64,000 nucleotides of DNA, from the NCBI GenBank assembly GCA_026936335.1, contig JAPMXV010000028.1, positions 26,381 to 90,380 on the forward strand, given 5' to 3'. This DNA comes from Mantamonas sphyraenae. Taxonomy: Eukaryota > CRuMs > Mantamonadidae. The notes beneath the pieces were generated by a model. It was not told the DNA's origin. It was given only the letters and a program-made list of their open reading frames with translations, and made no database searches. Both the position numbers and the translations under genes were made by a program. Positions 1 through 10,817 of the stretch are shown here, piece by piece (within the stretch, counting starts at the first letter, position 1; each line of letters starts with the position of its first letter).

Positions 1-2169
1 GATGATGTCCACGTTTTCGTCAAACTTGCGCATCACCGTGCCCCAGCTCGTCACGTAGTGGCTGTCAAAGATGTCAAACGGCACCATTTCGATCGGTGCA
101 ATCAGTGCTTGCACGCGCTCGATGATGTTGTCCACACTCTTGGCATCCCCAGTCACCACCTTGAGTTCCGGCGACAAAAAGTTGTTGAATTGCTCCAGCA
201 CTTCCGCCACGTGGTACAGGTTGCCGCAGCGCTCGCTCATGTACCGTGTCTGGTCAAACAGTCGCTTGCGGTCAAAATCCCACCGTTTGTCCGAGTTCTG
301 CTTGTCCATCTTGGCGCGTGTGTCCAAGTACGTTTGCTCCCAAGAATTCAGCACCTCCCGTGCCTCCTGGATCAGCTGCATCGCCTCTCGCGGCGAATGC
401 TGCTGCAAAATCGAGCGCACGTTGACCACTGTGCTCACCTTGTGCGCAATCTGCCATGCAATGCGCTCCATCAGCGGCACCATCTTTTCGTCCGTGTTGT
501 AGTGCCTCGAAATGATCCACACCATGCGGATGGCATTCATCATCGACGGAAGCGTGTCCAAAATCGTCGTCAAGCTGCTGTTCTCGCTGCTGATGTTCTT
601 GAAGTGCCTCTCCAGCGTCGTCAGGAACTTTACGTTGTCCTTTGCCTCCATGTAGTACTTGGTCAGCTCGCCAAACTGGTACGTAAAGAACATCCTGTTC
701 TGGGAGTCCACCACCTTGAGCACCTCCAGGATTTTCTTCACCTCGGGCGTGCTCAGCTGCTCATACAGTGTGGACAGCGTGGCGTTGCGGTCGCGCCAAA
801 ACTCGATTTCCGCCAGCGGTCCGGGACCCTTGGGTTTCTGCTCCAGCTGGAACTCCACCGCCGACGAGATGGCGCTTGTCCACTCGTCCAGCGTCGTCTC
901 CAGCACTGTGATCAGATCAAAATCTTGAGCGCACACAGACACGGGCTCGTCCGGAAGATCCGGCACCAGCAGGCGAACGTCGCTCTTGACCTGCTGCATG
1001 GCATGTTGTACCTGCAGTGCAAATCTCTGTGTGTTGGCAAGAAACTCGTTGCGCAGCGTCTCGTTGAAGCGTCCTTCCCCCACAGAGCTCAGGAACTTTG
1101 CATCCTGCAGCGAACGAGGGATGACCGAACTGATCAGCGCGCTCTGCGGCGTGTTTCCTCCCACACCGCCGCTGCTGCCGCTGCTGCTACTGCTGCTGCT
1201 GCTGCTGCTGCTAGCCTTGTTGTATCCTGCGCTGCTCAACAGCGGGATGTACACCTCGGAAAGCACCTGTTCCAGCATCAACAGGGAGTGGCCGCTGAGT
1301 ACGCCCAGCTCAAACTCGGCGCACATCACCTGTGCCATTTCTGTGATCCACGTCCATGCGGAGTCAGCCTCTTTGTTCTCTCTGAGCCTCCATGCATCCA
1401 TTCGCGTGTCCATCACTCTATCCCTCGGCCGCCCGTGCCCCCGAATGTGCAATCGACCGTTGGCGCCAACACTCACCGTGTTCGTTTTTCTTCACCGCAA
1501 TGTGCTTGCCCGGGTTCAGCTGGCAAAAGTACATCGACGAGATGTCGTTGATGTTCTCTGGGAAGTGTTGAAATGCATAGCCAAGTCGCAGCCGCTTGCC
1601 TTTGCCTCCAGACACGCCTGCGCTGCTGCGCTGCTGGCTCTGCAGCGAGCGGCTGCTCAGAGCGTCCGAGTTTTCTGCGCACACCCACACACACACACAC
1701 ACAGTGTCAGCATAACTTGCACGGTGCATGATACACTTTGCCCATTCGTCCCCCCACATGCCCAACCCTGTGTCTGCCTGGGCCCTTCCTAACCCCATCT
1801 GGCGACGGAAACCACCGGCCGAACAAAAACGCATCCGCCGCGCGCCAACACGGGCGCCGCCCACAGCCGTCCCTGTCCGTCAATCCTCCACAGAAGGCCG
1901 CGCTCACGGCCTCCATGCGCTGTCCATGCGCTCTTCCACCCGTTCGCCCACCACTTACGTCTGTCAATCTCGTCCTGGTCCTCCACATAAAAGAGTACAA
2001 TGTCGATCGACGCTTGGTTGCCGTCAAAGAGGTCCACCAACTTTGAGCCAAGCAGGTAGTCGTTGCGCGTCAGCAGCTCCTGGAAGGAGCGTGCGGGCAC
2101 GTGCAAGCCCTTCGTGACCTGTTGACCCAGCCATTTGAGCCGAGTGTCCTCGTCAATGGCACGTTCCAT
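1..2169 (-). CDS. Axonemal outer-arm dynein heavy chain, N-terminal part (gamma/DNAH5-DNAH8 type), runs off the left edge
   Basis: Three exons on the minus strand: 2169-1959, 1674-1477 and 1379-1 (continuing beyond the window). Introns have gtaagt/gtgagt donors and CAG/GAG acceptors, and the phases agree. The product so far is about 596 residues and belongs to the dynein tail (DHC_N1). Recognisable stretches are LAEIEFWRDRNATL, ISRHYNTDEKMVPL, RWDFDRKRLFDQT, and SPELKVVTGDAKSVD followed by ERVQALIAPIE, which resemble DNAH5/DNAH8 most closely. The tail dimerises and binds intermediate chains in the ciliary outer arm, so the organism makes motile cilia. An (AGC)n-encoded Ser run sits at 1171-1218. 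The start at 2169 (MERAIDEDTR) is chosen because DHC-like sequence begins there. In-frame ATGs also exist at 2226 and 2247, and the first of these shares its CATG with the start of the divergent BRCT gene. Confidence 0.88.
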
Positions 2170-2224
2170 GTCCCTCGAAGTCGTGTTGGCCCGGCGAGGG
2201 CGTACCCAGAGCAAAATCCACCCC

Positions 2225-3542
2225 ATGTCGTCACGGCCACGGCTCATCGTCCTCCGACCGGCCAGTGACCCTCCCACTCCCACCAGCGTCCTAACGGCAG
2301 CAGGACGCAGTGTGCTCGGCAACGACCCGGCCAGGCACTCCGCTGCCTCTCAAGACAACGATCCACCCAACAGTGGCTCGTGGGGCTCGGTGTTCCTCAG
2401 TCAGCAAAGCATCGGCGCCCTCGACACCTTGGACGATGATGAGCAGGCCACTGGCCAGTCTGCGGATCCGGTGGCCCCCTCTGTGCAGGCTGTCTTTAGC
2501 CAAGAGTTTGCACGCCACACCGCAAGCTCCCAACCCACTTCTGCTGCTCCCATCACCCACTCAGCCGCGTTGACCAAACCACTCGCTTCAAATCCTCACT
2601 CTCACGACGACGACGACGACGACGACAACGACAACATCGTAGCCAACGACGACGACGACGTTGACGACGTCGTCACCGGAACTCCAAACTTGCCCGTTTC
2701 CATCGGCACCCAACGCTCCAGCCAAAGCCAAACCTCCATGGACTCCAAGATTCTACAGTCGCTCGACATTCAAGACTTGGATCCCAACGAGCAACCAACG
2801 GCGTCGTCGAGCACGACTACCGCCGTCAGCCAAGCTCCCTCTCAGCTCTGGAACAGCAGTGCCGTTGTTGAAGTCGAGTTTTCTCAGCAACCAAGCATGG
2901 ACACACATCCAGACGACAGGATACGGGCCTTGTCACGCACGCGTGCGACACGGGACGCCCAGGAACGCGGCGGGAACCAAGTCCAGGAACAGGTCTTGCT
3001 CGAGGCCGCTCTCGCCAACATCGGCAACAGCCAAGTCATGGACGAGGAAAATGGCAGCCAAAGCGCACGCGAGGTTAGAGCTGTGATGAAGCGCCGTGGA
3101 AGCACACGCAGGATCCGTGTCCGCGAGCGCACGCCCGAATTGGCCAGTGGCCGCACAAGCACCTCATCCGCTGCCTCGCGTGCCAGCTCGACCAGCACAG
3201 GTACTCGCCCGTTTTCTGCAGCTGGGCAGGGAAACAGCGCTCTCTGGATGCAGAGTGTAGAGGCGATGCCCGCCCAGGACCGGCACGATTCCCTCTATGC
3301 GTCTCAACGAGGCAGCTGACGAACCCCGCGTCCTCCCTCCGCTCAAGGCTTCCACCGACACCGCCTCCCAGGGCACCCTAGAAGACTTTTCCGCCGATCT
3401 CCATCACTCACACAACAAGAAGACGACCACCACCAGCAACAGCCTCCGCCATCGTTCTGTCTCAAACATCTTTCACGCCATGCGCACAACCAAGCAGCGG
3501 AGCAGCAGTCCCATCACTGGCACCCTCAACCTCTTTCACAAC

Positions 3543-3580
<38 letters not shown>

Positions 3581-5520
3581 TGACGATGACGACGGCGCTC
3601 CCGAAGATCTCACCCCCACACAGCCCTACATCCCCTCCCCGAAGAAAGCCACGCCGCAACAGAAAGTCATCACGCCGCTCAAGGTCGACAACAACGACCT
3701 TCCAACCCCAGCTGGACACTCCCCCCGCTGTTACACATCATCCCTCCTCTCCATTGAGAGAGTATCGCTCGCCTGGCGAGATTCTGCGCGAGCGCCGGCG
3801 GGCCGCCTCTCCTGGCCATCAACCAGAGGCAGACATGCACGTCGAATCACCACAGGATGCAAATGCTGCTCTTGGAGAGTTTGAGTACATCGGCACCCAA
3901 GGCACACAGGAAACCGAAGGGAGCGTGCTCGACGACTCCAACCTCCCACACAGCAGCTCGCCAAGCGACGATCCCTCCACAGCAGTCGTCCAGGACTCCC
4001 AACCAACAGATGTTCAAGACACACAGGATGTTGAGTACGACAGTGACAACGACGTTGATGACGACATCCAGGACGACGCTTCAGAGGTCTCGGCAGGCTC
4101 GGCCTCCAGGAGGAGTGTTCACGATCGACACACACAAAGCGACGCATCGGATCAATGCACCCACTGCGCGGCCACGCACACGTCTCAGTGGCGCAGAACG
4201 AAAAAGTTTGGCCTCCTGTGCAACCCGTGCTATGCGTACACACTCACGCACAACAGATCGTTGGTTGGACGCAGCACGGAGCCCTCCGATCGCACAAAGC
4301 GCCGGCGATCGAGGGGACAGAAGAGCAACCTCAACAAGCGATCTCGCTCGCCCACACCCACCCCCGATACAGATGGTGAGGTCGTTGGCCAATCCCCGGA
4401 CCCGGAAGAGATCCAGGACGAAAAGCGCGCTCGCCTGGCCACGCCTCCTGTGCGTCGCAGTACACGCACCCGCAGGACCAATCCCATGCATAGGCAATCT
4501 CCAGAGTCTCTACACGACACTGCACACAGGTCACAGCCCACAAGGAGAAGCAAAAGGTCGGCTGTGCGCAGTCTGCAACATGCAAGCAAAGATGTGGATG
4601 ATGACGATGACGACGGCATCCCACAGGCACAAACAGACGGTGACACGGACACAGTTACAGAGGCCAAGGCCGTGCAGGCCTTGCCTGTGTGTTCAGGTCT
4701 TTTCAAACGCTACCAGTTCCTCTTTACTGGCATGACGGGCCCTCACCGAGCCCTTCGCGAGGCTCTCAAGGCCCTCATCCGGGAGTGCGGGGGGCGCACC
4801 ATCGACACGATGCCCTACATGGAGTTTCTGAACATGGGTGGTCTCATTCCAACCGATCAAACACGTGACAACGGTTCGGCGTCCGCCGCATATGCCTGCG
4901 AGCGGGACTTGATCTTTGTCATTTCCCACAAGCCCACACGCACTATCAAGTACATGGCCTGCTTGGCATCCAACAGGCCCGTTGTAAACTACAAGTGGAT
5001 CCTCGAGTGCGTTCGCGACACGCAGGTCCTTCCGCTGCGTGACAAACACATTCTACCAGCCGGAGAAGATTCGTCGGGCCGCACAGTGCTTTTCTCCGCC
5101 GTTAACACCCGCCAGCTGGTCCTCCATGGCCACGCAGTCATTTTCCCGGAGCTGTCCGCGTCAGACGACAAGATCTCCGAATGGAAGGAGGTCGCGCAGG
5201 CGGCCGGAGCCACAGTCCTCCGCAAACTTCCATCCGTGGACGACCTACACAAGGATGTTCAACGTGCTGACGAGGCCTCCAGCTCCTCCAGCTCCCGCGG
5301 GAACCGAAGTGGAGAAAAGCTGGCAACGTCCAGCGTCGTGCACCACGTCCTTGTCGTGTTTGGCAAAACCCACAGCAGTGTGGTCAAGAACACTATGGTT
5401 CGAGCGAGAGCGCTAGGTATCCCCTGTGTGGCACACCGATGGCTGGTGCAGACGTTCATTCAGGGCGTTCCTGTTCCCACCGAATCCCACGACGTCGGCT
5501 TCACCGACCACGATGAGTGA
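2225..5520 (+). CDS. 53BP1/Crb2/Rad9-like DNA-damage adaptor: GATA-type zinc finger plus C-terminal tandem BRCT
   Basis: Proposed exons are 2225-3200, 3316-3683 and 3712-5520 (1,050 aa). The first intron (115 nt) has normal GT-AG ends and matching phase. The second would be only 28 nt and may instead be a 1-nt indel (see findings). The first ~590 residues are low complexity and rich in S/T/Q/D, with long Asp runs at 2608-2666 and 3541-3594 and many SQ/TQ pairs typical of ATM/ATR-kinase targets. Around residues 597-622 is a C-x2-C-x17-C-x2-C GATA finger (CTHC...WRRT..GLLCNPC). From about residue 774 to the end are two BRCT modules, with YKWILECV, LPAG at the end of BRCT1 and HRWLVQTF in BRCT2, in the 53BP1/Crb2 arrangement. 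That family binds phosphorylated H2A tails at DNA breaks. The finger-BRCT combination is unusual. The nuclear checkpoint role is inferred. Confidence 0.8.
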
Positions 5521-7023
5521 ATTCCAGCATCTGCGCAATCCCCAAGTAGTCCACTTCCCTCGTTGTCCCGTCTTCGGAAAACGACGACGACGACGAAGAC
5601 GACGACGACGACGACGATGCGGCGATCGGTTGGTCTTCTTGTCCAAATTCGGCTGCGTGCACAGAGCTCAGACGACTCTGTTCCGCTTGATCCTCCAGAA
5701 CCAAAGCTCTCAATTCGGCCATGGCATCCAGTGTTTCCGCATCTGTGCTTTTTGCCAGGATGGCCCCGAGAGTTTCGGCGCTCAGCCCGTTTTCTACTTC
5801 TGGTCCATCCTGCTTGTCCATCAGCATCTGCAACAGTGCTGCGTCGTCACTTTCTTGCTCCTTCTCCCAGTATTCTTCCTCGTGATCCTCTTCCTCCCAA
5901 TCCTCCTCCTCTTCACCCTCACTGTGGCCATCATCGTCTTGCTGCAACACGTTGGCACTGGTACGCCACATGGACGCTGGGGGAAGCATGTGGAAATCGT
6001 CCAGCCATTCGCTCAGCACGTTGTACTTGAGCTCGTGACGCCAGACAGCGCACGTGTCGTTCCCTTTGTCGTCCACAGGCCAGTCGTCCACACGTGAGGC
6101 GTCGTTCGTGTCAGGCACATCGTCTGGCGACAGGCGCAACAGCACCATGTCTAGGATGCGTTCCAAGACATTTGGCTCACCCGCATGTGGCCCGTGCTGT
6201 TCTTCGTCAAGCTCTTTTGCACACAGCTCGGGATCAAAGTCAATCTGGGTTGCCAAGCTGTCGATTTCCATGGCAATATGGATTTTCCACACCAAATTCC
6301 GGTGGCAACATCGCACAAGCTGTCGAAGCCGTTGTACACTGGGCCACTTGCTCAGCGAACACAACTCGGCCCACACTCGCCGTGTGTTGTACTTGTCCTC
6401 AAGGGTGCGTGGATAGCCCACCACGCCAAAATAACATTGTGGCTCGCGGCTCTCGGCCAACTGTTCTTGGAGCACATGTGTCAGCCACTCAAGATGAAGC
6501 CGTGTGCTAATGTCACAAGCTGGACACACCGCGCAACTCAACACGCCGTCTGGTTTTTTTCCTGACGCCTACTTACCGCCACGACTGATTTCCAATCGTC
6601 GGATGTGGCATGCAATGCCACTCCCTGGGCAAAAAGAAACTCGGATTGGGACACGAAATCCGCCAGAAGCGCACGCAGATACTGCTCACGGACGTCGTTA
6701 TCGGTGCCCACGTCTCGCACAGCCCCTCCGGAAAGCAGCGACCAATTCACAACCAAGAGAGGTTCTTGATTGGTAGCTACGTCAGCCAGATGATCTTTGT
6801 ACAGGGAAAGCATGCTACGTTGCGCTTTCTGCTCCTCCAGATCCGTGGTGTCCAGCTGCTGCAGCCGGGCCGGCGGCGGATGCAGAATGCTAGACCAGTA
6901 CGCCTCGTCCAGCTCGTCGTCGTCGCTGCCCACCTCATCTTCCCAACTTTCTGGCACTGTGTCGTCCTTCAATGCGTCACTTTCCGCCACCTGCACGACG
7001 TCCTTCTGGTCGTCCTCCTCCAT
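5501..7023 (-). CDS. Acidic protein of unknown function
   Basis: Two exons on the minus strand, 7023-6577 and 6487-5501, separated by an 89-nt intron (gtaagt donor, GAG acceptor, phase 0), giving 477 aa. The first exon starts at MEEDDQKD and is acidic, then continues into a mixed-composition region with WSSILHPPPARLQQ. The second exon holds WLTHVLQEQ and a moderately conserved-looking segment (VWAELCSL...VQRLRQLVRCCHRNL), then Glu/Asp-rich stretches and a 13-residue Ser run near the C-terminus (about 5578-5618). I do not recognise the family. A faint resemblance to regulatory subunit PP4R2 around VQRLRQL is too weak to use. Its last 20 bp overlap the last codons of the convergent BRCT gene. 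Only 72 bp separate its start from the next divergent gene. Confidence 0.65.
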
Positions 7024-7095
7024 TGGCCCACTGGAAGTTTTCGTCTGCCTGTTGGTGCGCAGCGCTGGAACAGCCAATAAAACACACACGCACAC

Positions 7096-8426
7096 ATGGC
7101 CAACTGGAAAACCATCTGCATCCTGTTTGCCGTCTTGATGACCACTGTGGTCGCTGCAGAAGAAACTGCATCGTAGGTTTGGAAGGTGTCACGAAGCACA
7201 CTCCCTGCGTGCGTTCATCATCGCTCACACACCTTGAACGATTCGTACCATAGGACCCCTGTGGACACCGAGGCCGCCCACAACACACAAAGTGAAGCTG
7301 CGGAGGTTGCCACGGAGGAGGAGGTCGCCAGCTCGGGTGCCGACGCCTCTTTCGACGAAGACGAAGAGGACGAGAACGACGAGGAGGATTCCACGGCCGA
7401 GGAAGCGGAGGACGACGAGGATGTGGATGACGAGGATAGCACCGATCTGGAGAGCACCGAGGTGGACAGCGACAGCGAGGTGGGTGACAACGACTTCTGG
7501 CGCCGCCGCCGCCGCCGTCGTCGCCGTCGTCGTGGCTTCCACGCCTCCAAGGTCAACAAGAAGAACCTGTGGCAGGTGCTGGCCAGCATCTACGACAAGT
7601 GTCCCACTGCCAAGCAGGTCGAAGAGTACTGTGAGAAGCTGGGTGGTAAGTTCTGGGGTCTGGTTGTCTGGTGGCATCGAGAGCAGGTCCACTTTTTTTC
7701 TCCGGATCCGACTTCAAAGAGCCCTCCAGCGATGGGGGTAAGCCTTTGGGCCGGTCCCAGGAGTGTGTCTTGTCGGGACAGGGCTTTTACCCCATACTGG
7801 AGGGTCGAAAGCGCACGTGGGGCCTGATGGGGCCGGTGGGAGCGCTTGGAGTGCGTGTGAAATCGCAATTGTTGCCTTTTTGGGGCCGTGCCCTCCCTGA
7901 CACTTGTGCGTGGACACCCCCTGCATCATTCACAGACCTGAAGGAATGCCCGGACACCGCATGGTACTTTGCCAAGCTGGCCGTGGCATACAAGAACTGT
8001 AAGCACCTGCCCGAGGTGCAGGCCGTGTGGAACATTGCCCGCACCGACCCGTTCAACAAGTGCTCTTACAGCTGCCACTTTGGCAAGAAGTTGCACCGCA
8101 AGAACAAGGGAGAGGGTGATTTCGTCCGCCACGACAAGTTCCTGCGCAAGTTTGATCTTCCGGCCAAGGGCAAGCTGCCCAACGTCGAGGACACCAGCAA
8201 CGAGAGCGAGAACAACGACGAGGACGCAAGCGAGGACAGCGAGGATGGCGCAGACAGCGATGATGCCGATGTCGAGTCCTCCGACTCCACGCCGTCCACA
8301 GTGACTTCTGGTCTGGTCATGTCCGAAGACGCCCTGAACCGCGCCCGTGACCAGGGCCGTGGCCAGCTCGTCAAGGACGTGGACATGGGTGGATCTGGCT
8401 GGTGGTGCTGCTTTGGCTTCTGCTGA
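7096..8426 (+). CDS. Secreted protein with acidic region, poly-Arg run and Cys-containing domain (unknown function)
   Basis: Exons 7096-7172, 7254-7645 and 7936-8426 (319 aa). All phases agree; donors are gtaggt and gtaagt, acceptors TAG and CAG. Exon 1 encodes a signal peptide (MANWKTICILFAVLMTTVVAA). Then comes a ~60-residue Glu/Asp-rich segment, an eleven-Arg run at 7502-7534 (FWRRRR...GFH), and a domain with regularly placed cysteines (DKCPT, EEYCEKLGG, KECPD, KNCKH, KCSYSCHFGKK). A second acidic Ser/Asp region follows and the protein ends in WWCCFGFC. The acidic stretch directly before a basic cleavage-like tract is reminiscent of a propeptide, but this is inference. No homologue recognised. 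It lies 72 bp from the divergent acidic-protein gene. Confidence 0.72.
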
Positions 8427-8637
8427 TCGCCCACAACCCAACCTCGTGGTTGTTTCCAAGTGCAATGCAATGAAGACCTGACCCGACACTCTCCCTCCAC
8501 ACACGTCCCACACAAGGTCACCCGTCTTGATGGCTGCACCGTACACACGTCCCTGTGTTTCCACAATCTGCACCCGCAACCATGCCCACTGCTCGACCTG
8601 TCTCGCAAGTGCACCCAATCCAACACCGCGCTCCCGA

Positions 8638-10141
8638 ATGTCGTCATCGTCCGGCAGCGAGGACTCGGACATCCTTTTTGCTGGATTCAACCAGGACTAC
8701 ACTTGCATTGCATATGGCACAAAGACAGGTTTTGCCATCTACAATGTCGACCCGTTCAAGGAGCGCTTCCGCCGCGAGTTTGAGGGCGGAATCGGCTACG
8801 TGGAGATGCTCTTCCGCTGCAACATCCTCGCCCTTGTTGGAGGAGGCGAAGATCCCGCCTTCCCAGACAACCTCGTCGTCATCTGGGATGATCACAAGAA
8901 CAAGTGCATTGTGCAGCTGGAGATGCGCACTCCAGTCAAGGCTGTCAAGCTGCGACGCGACCGGTGCGTTCGTGGCCCTGCCGCCATTCCCGCCTCCAAT
9001 TACCCCGATTCTCCCACACACACACACACACACACACACACGCGCGCGTGCTCGCCCTTTGAACCTCCGTGACGGGCTCTGCAAAGTTCCCAATCCGTTT
9101 GACCCTTCCTGTTTTGTGTCCCTATGGTCCCTGCGCCTCGTTTGCTAGCGTTCTCTCACTGACCCGCCCCCTGTGTTTTCCGCACTCTCTGGCTTGCGTT
9201 GCCCGCCCATTGCCCTCGTCGCTGCTCCCTCCCAGAATCATTGTGGTGTTGACCAACCAGGTCTTTGTGTACAGGTTGTCTGACGCCAAGCCTCTCTATC
9301 TGCTCGACACAACCGACAACGAACTCGGCCTTTGCGCCATTTGCCCCTCCACCACAAACTTTGTCCTCGCCGTGCCGGGTTCCAAAGACGGCGACATCCA
9401 CATCGAATCGTTTGATGACGACGGTCACGTCGACATCTCCGGTGCTCACAACAACGCCCTCTCTGCAATGGCCATGAACACCAACGGCACACGGTTGGCC
9501 ACCGCATCCGAGAACGTACGTTTCCCGTGTCCCTTTGCCCGCCAGCCCCAGCCCCTGTGTGGCCATTGCTCATCAATGATCCACTGATCTAGTCGTAGCC
9601 ACACACACCACACACACATGCTCACGTCTTCCCACCCTTCACTCGCTTTCCTTGCGCACAGGGCACATTGGTGCGCATCTGGAACACAAGCAACGGAGAC
9701 AAGCTGCAGGAGCTCCGCCGTGGCTCCTCCCCTGCCCAGATTTACTGCCTCAACTTCAATTACGACACCACACTGGTGTGTGTGTGTGGTTCCACTGGCA
9801 CCGTCCACCTTTTTGCCCTCAACGACGACTCGCGTGAGGGCAAGTCATTCAGCAAGCAGAAGGCCAAGGAAAGCGAAAACACAAACATTGGATGGCTGGG
9901 AGGCATGACGTCCATCCTACCAGAGTACTTTAGCAGCGAGTGGTCCTTCTGGAGGCTCAAGCAACTCGACAACCCCTGTATCTGCGCTTTTGGCGCCGAG
10001 CAGAACGCCATCGTCGTCGCCAGCAAGTCAGGCAAGTACTACAAGGCCGAATTTGACCCCAACAGTGTACAGGATCTGGAGCCCAGCGACGAGAAGAACT
10101 GGGCAACCTATGTTCTTGAGGACAACGTGTCCAGCTCGTGA
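8638..10141 (+). CDS. PROPPIN 1: Atg18/WIPI beta-propeller, WIPI3/WIPI4 (WDR45B/WDR45) type
   Basis: Exons 8638-8963, 9236-9515 and 9662-10141 encode 361 aa, the usual WIPI4 length, with consistent phases. The sequence starts [11 protein letters not shown] and runs into [20 protein letters not shown] (blade 1), [34 protein letters not shown] and [11 protein letters not shown], then the phosphoinositide-binding L/FRRG motif (KLQELRRGS), followed by GTVHLFAL and [10 protein letters not shown]. Family members bind PI3P or PI(3,5)P2 through the R-R pair and act at the phagophore or on ATG2 lipid transfer. It is the first of four paralogues within 8.4 kb. The intron at VKLRRD|R (phase 2) is shared with all three others. 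The first intron of the other three (after E-R-F-R-R) is absent here. Confidence 0.92.
9015..9042. repeat. (CA)n microsatellite
   Basis: About 13 CA units followed by a short CG run, inside the first intron of PROPPIN 1. Confidence 0.95.
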
Positions 10142-10332
10142 GCACAATCAATTGTCAGTTGATCTCTCCTCTCACTTCAGCGGTGCTCACTGCCCGTTTC
10201 CCCCTCCATTCCGTCCCGTCCTCCATCTGTGTGTCTCTGCGAGCCTGCGCCCAAGAACCAACACAACAGCTCCCGCCACCCTCTCTCAGCTCACCTCGCC
10301 TCTCTGCGCGCCGTGTTCGCCCCTTTGTCGCC

Positions 10333-10575
10333 ATGGCCAACTTTTCTCTTGTCGGCCGAGTGATCATTGTGCTTGGTTGTCTCTTCCTTGCCCTCGCCGC
10401 CTACCTGTCGGTGCTGGACGAAACCGTGGCCGACGAAATTTTCTACGGGATTGCCGGAACCGGTCTCGCTTTGGTCATCGTTGGCTGTCTGTTTCTCCGC
10501 GTCGGCATCCAAGTGGAGCGACAGGCTGAGAAGAACAGGAGGAAGAAAGACCGAGATCGCATGTTTGCTCTCTAG
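10333..10575 (+). CDS. Small two-transmembrane protein (80 aa)
   Basis: Single-exon ORF starting at an ATG in a good context (gccATGgcc). The open frame extends upstream of this ATG as an accident of low stop density. The protein has two hydrophobic segments, about residues 5-25 (LVGRVIIVLGCLFLALAAY) and 38-58 (FYGIAGTGLALVIVGCLFL), joined by a short acidic loop (VLDETVADE). It ends in a strongly basic tail (ERQAEKNRRKKDRDRM). This suggests a hairpin membrane protein with the basic tail in the cytosol. Family unknown. It sits 191 bp downstream of PROPPIN 1 on the same strand and 242 bp from the stop of PROPPIN 2. Composition and layout support a real gene, but nothing in the sequence gives its job. 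Confidence 0.65.
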   Translation: MANFSLVGRVIIVLGCLFLALAAYLSVLDETVADEIFYGIAGTGLALVIVGCLFLRVGIQVERQAEKNRRKKDRDRMFAL

Positions 10576-10817
10576 GCCGCCGTGCCTCCGTCCGCCTGCC
10601 GTGGAACGCGCTTCCCTGTCTGCGCCGCTGCTTTTCCGCCTCCATACGCCACCCTGGACTCCAATGGGCACCACCAATCTGGTCTACCTGTACACAAGCA
10701 ATGCCAACATCCATGCGCAACCTTCTCTGGCCATTTTCAGTGACGATTGCCGAGCTGGAAGCACACAGCAACTTCCCTTTCATTCTCTCATTCCGTGACT
10801 GCCTCCCACATCACCAT

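Noticed and set aside
58-1551. Plus-strand open frame over the dynein exon
   Set aside because: The minus strand encodes clear dynein tail sequence here; the plus frame is His/Arg/Leu-rich noise.
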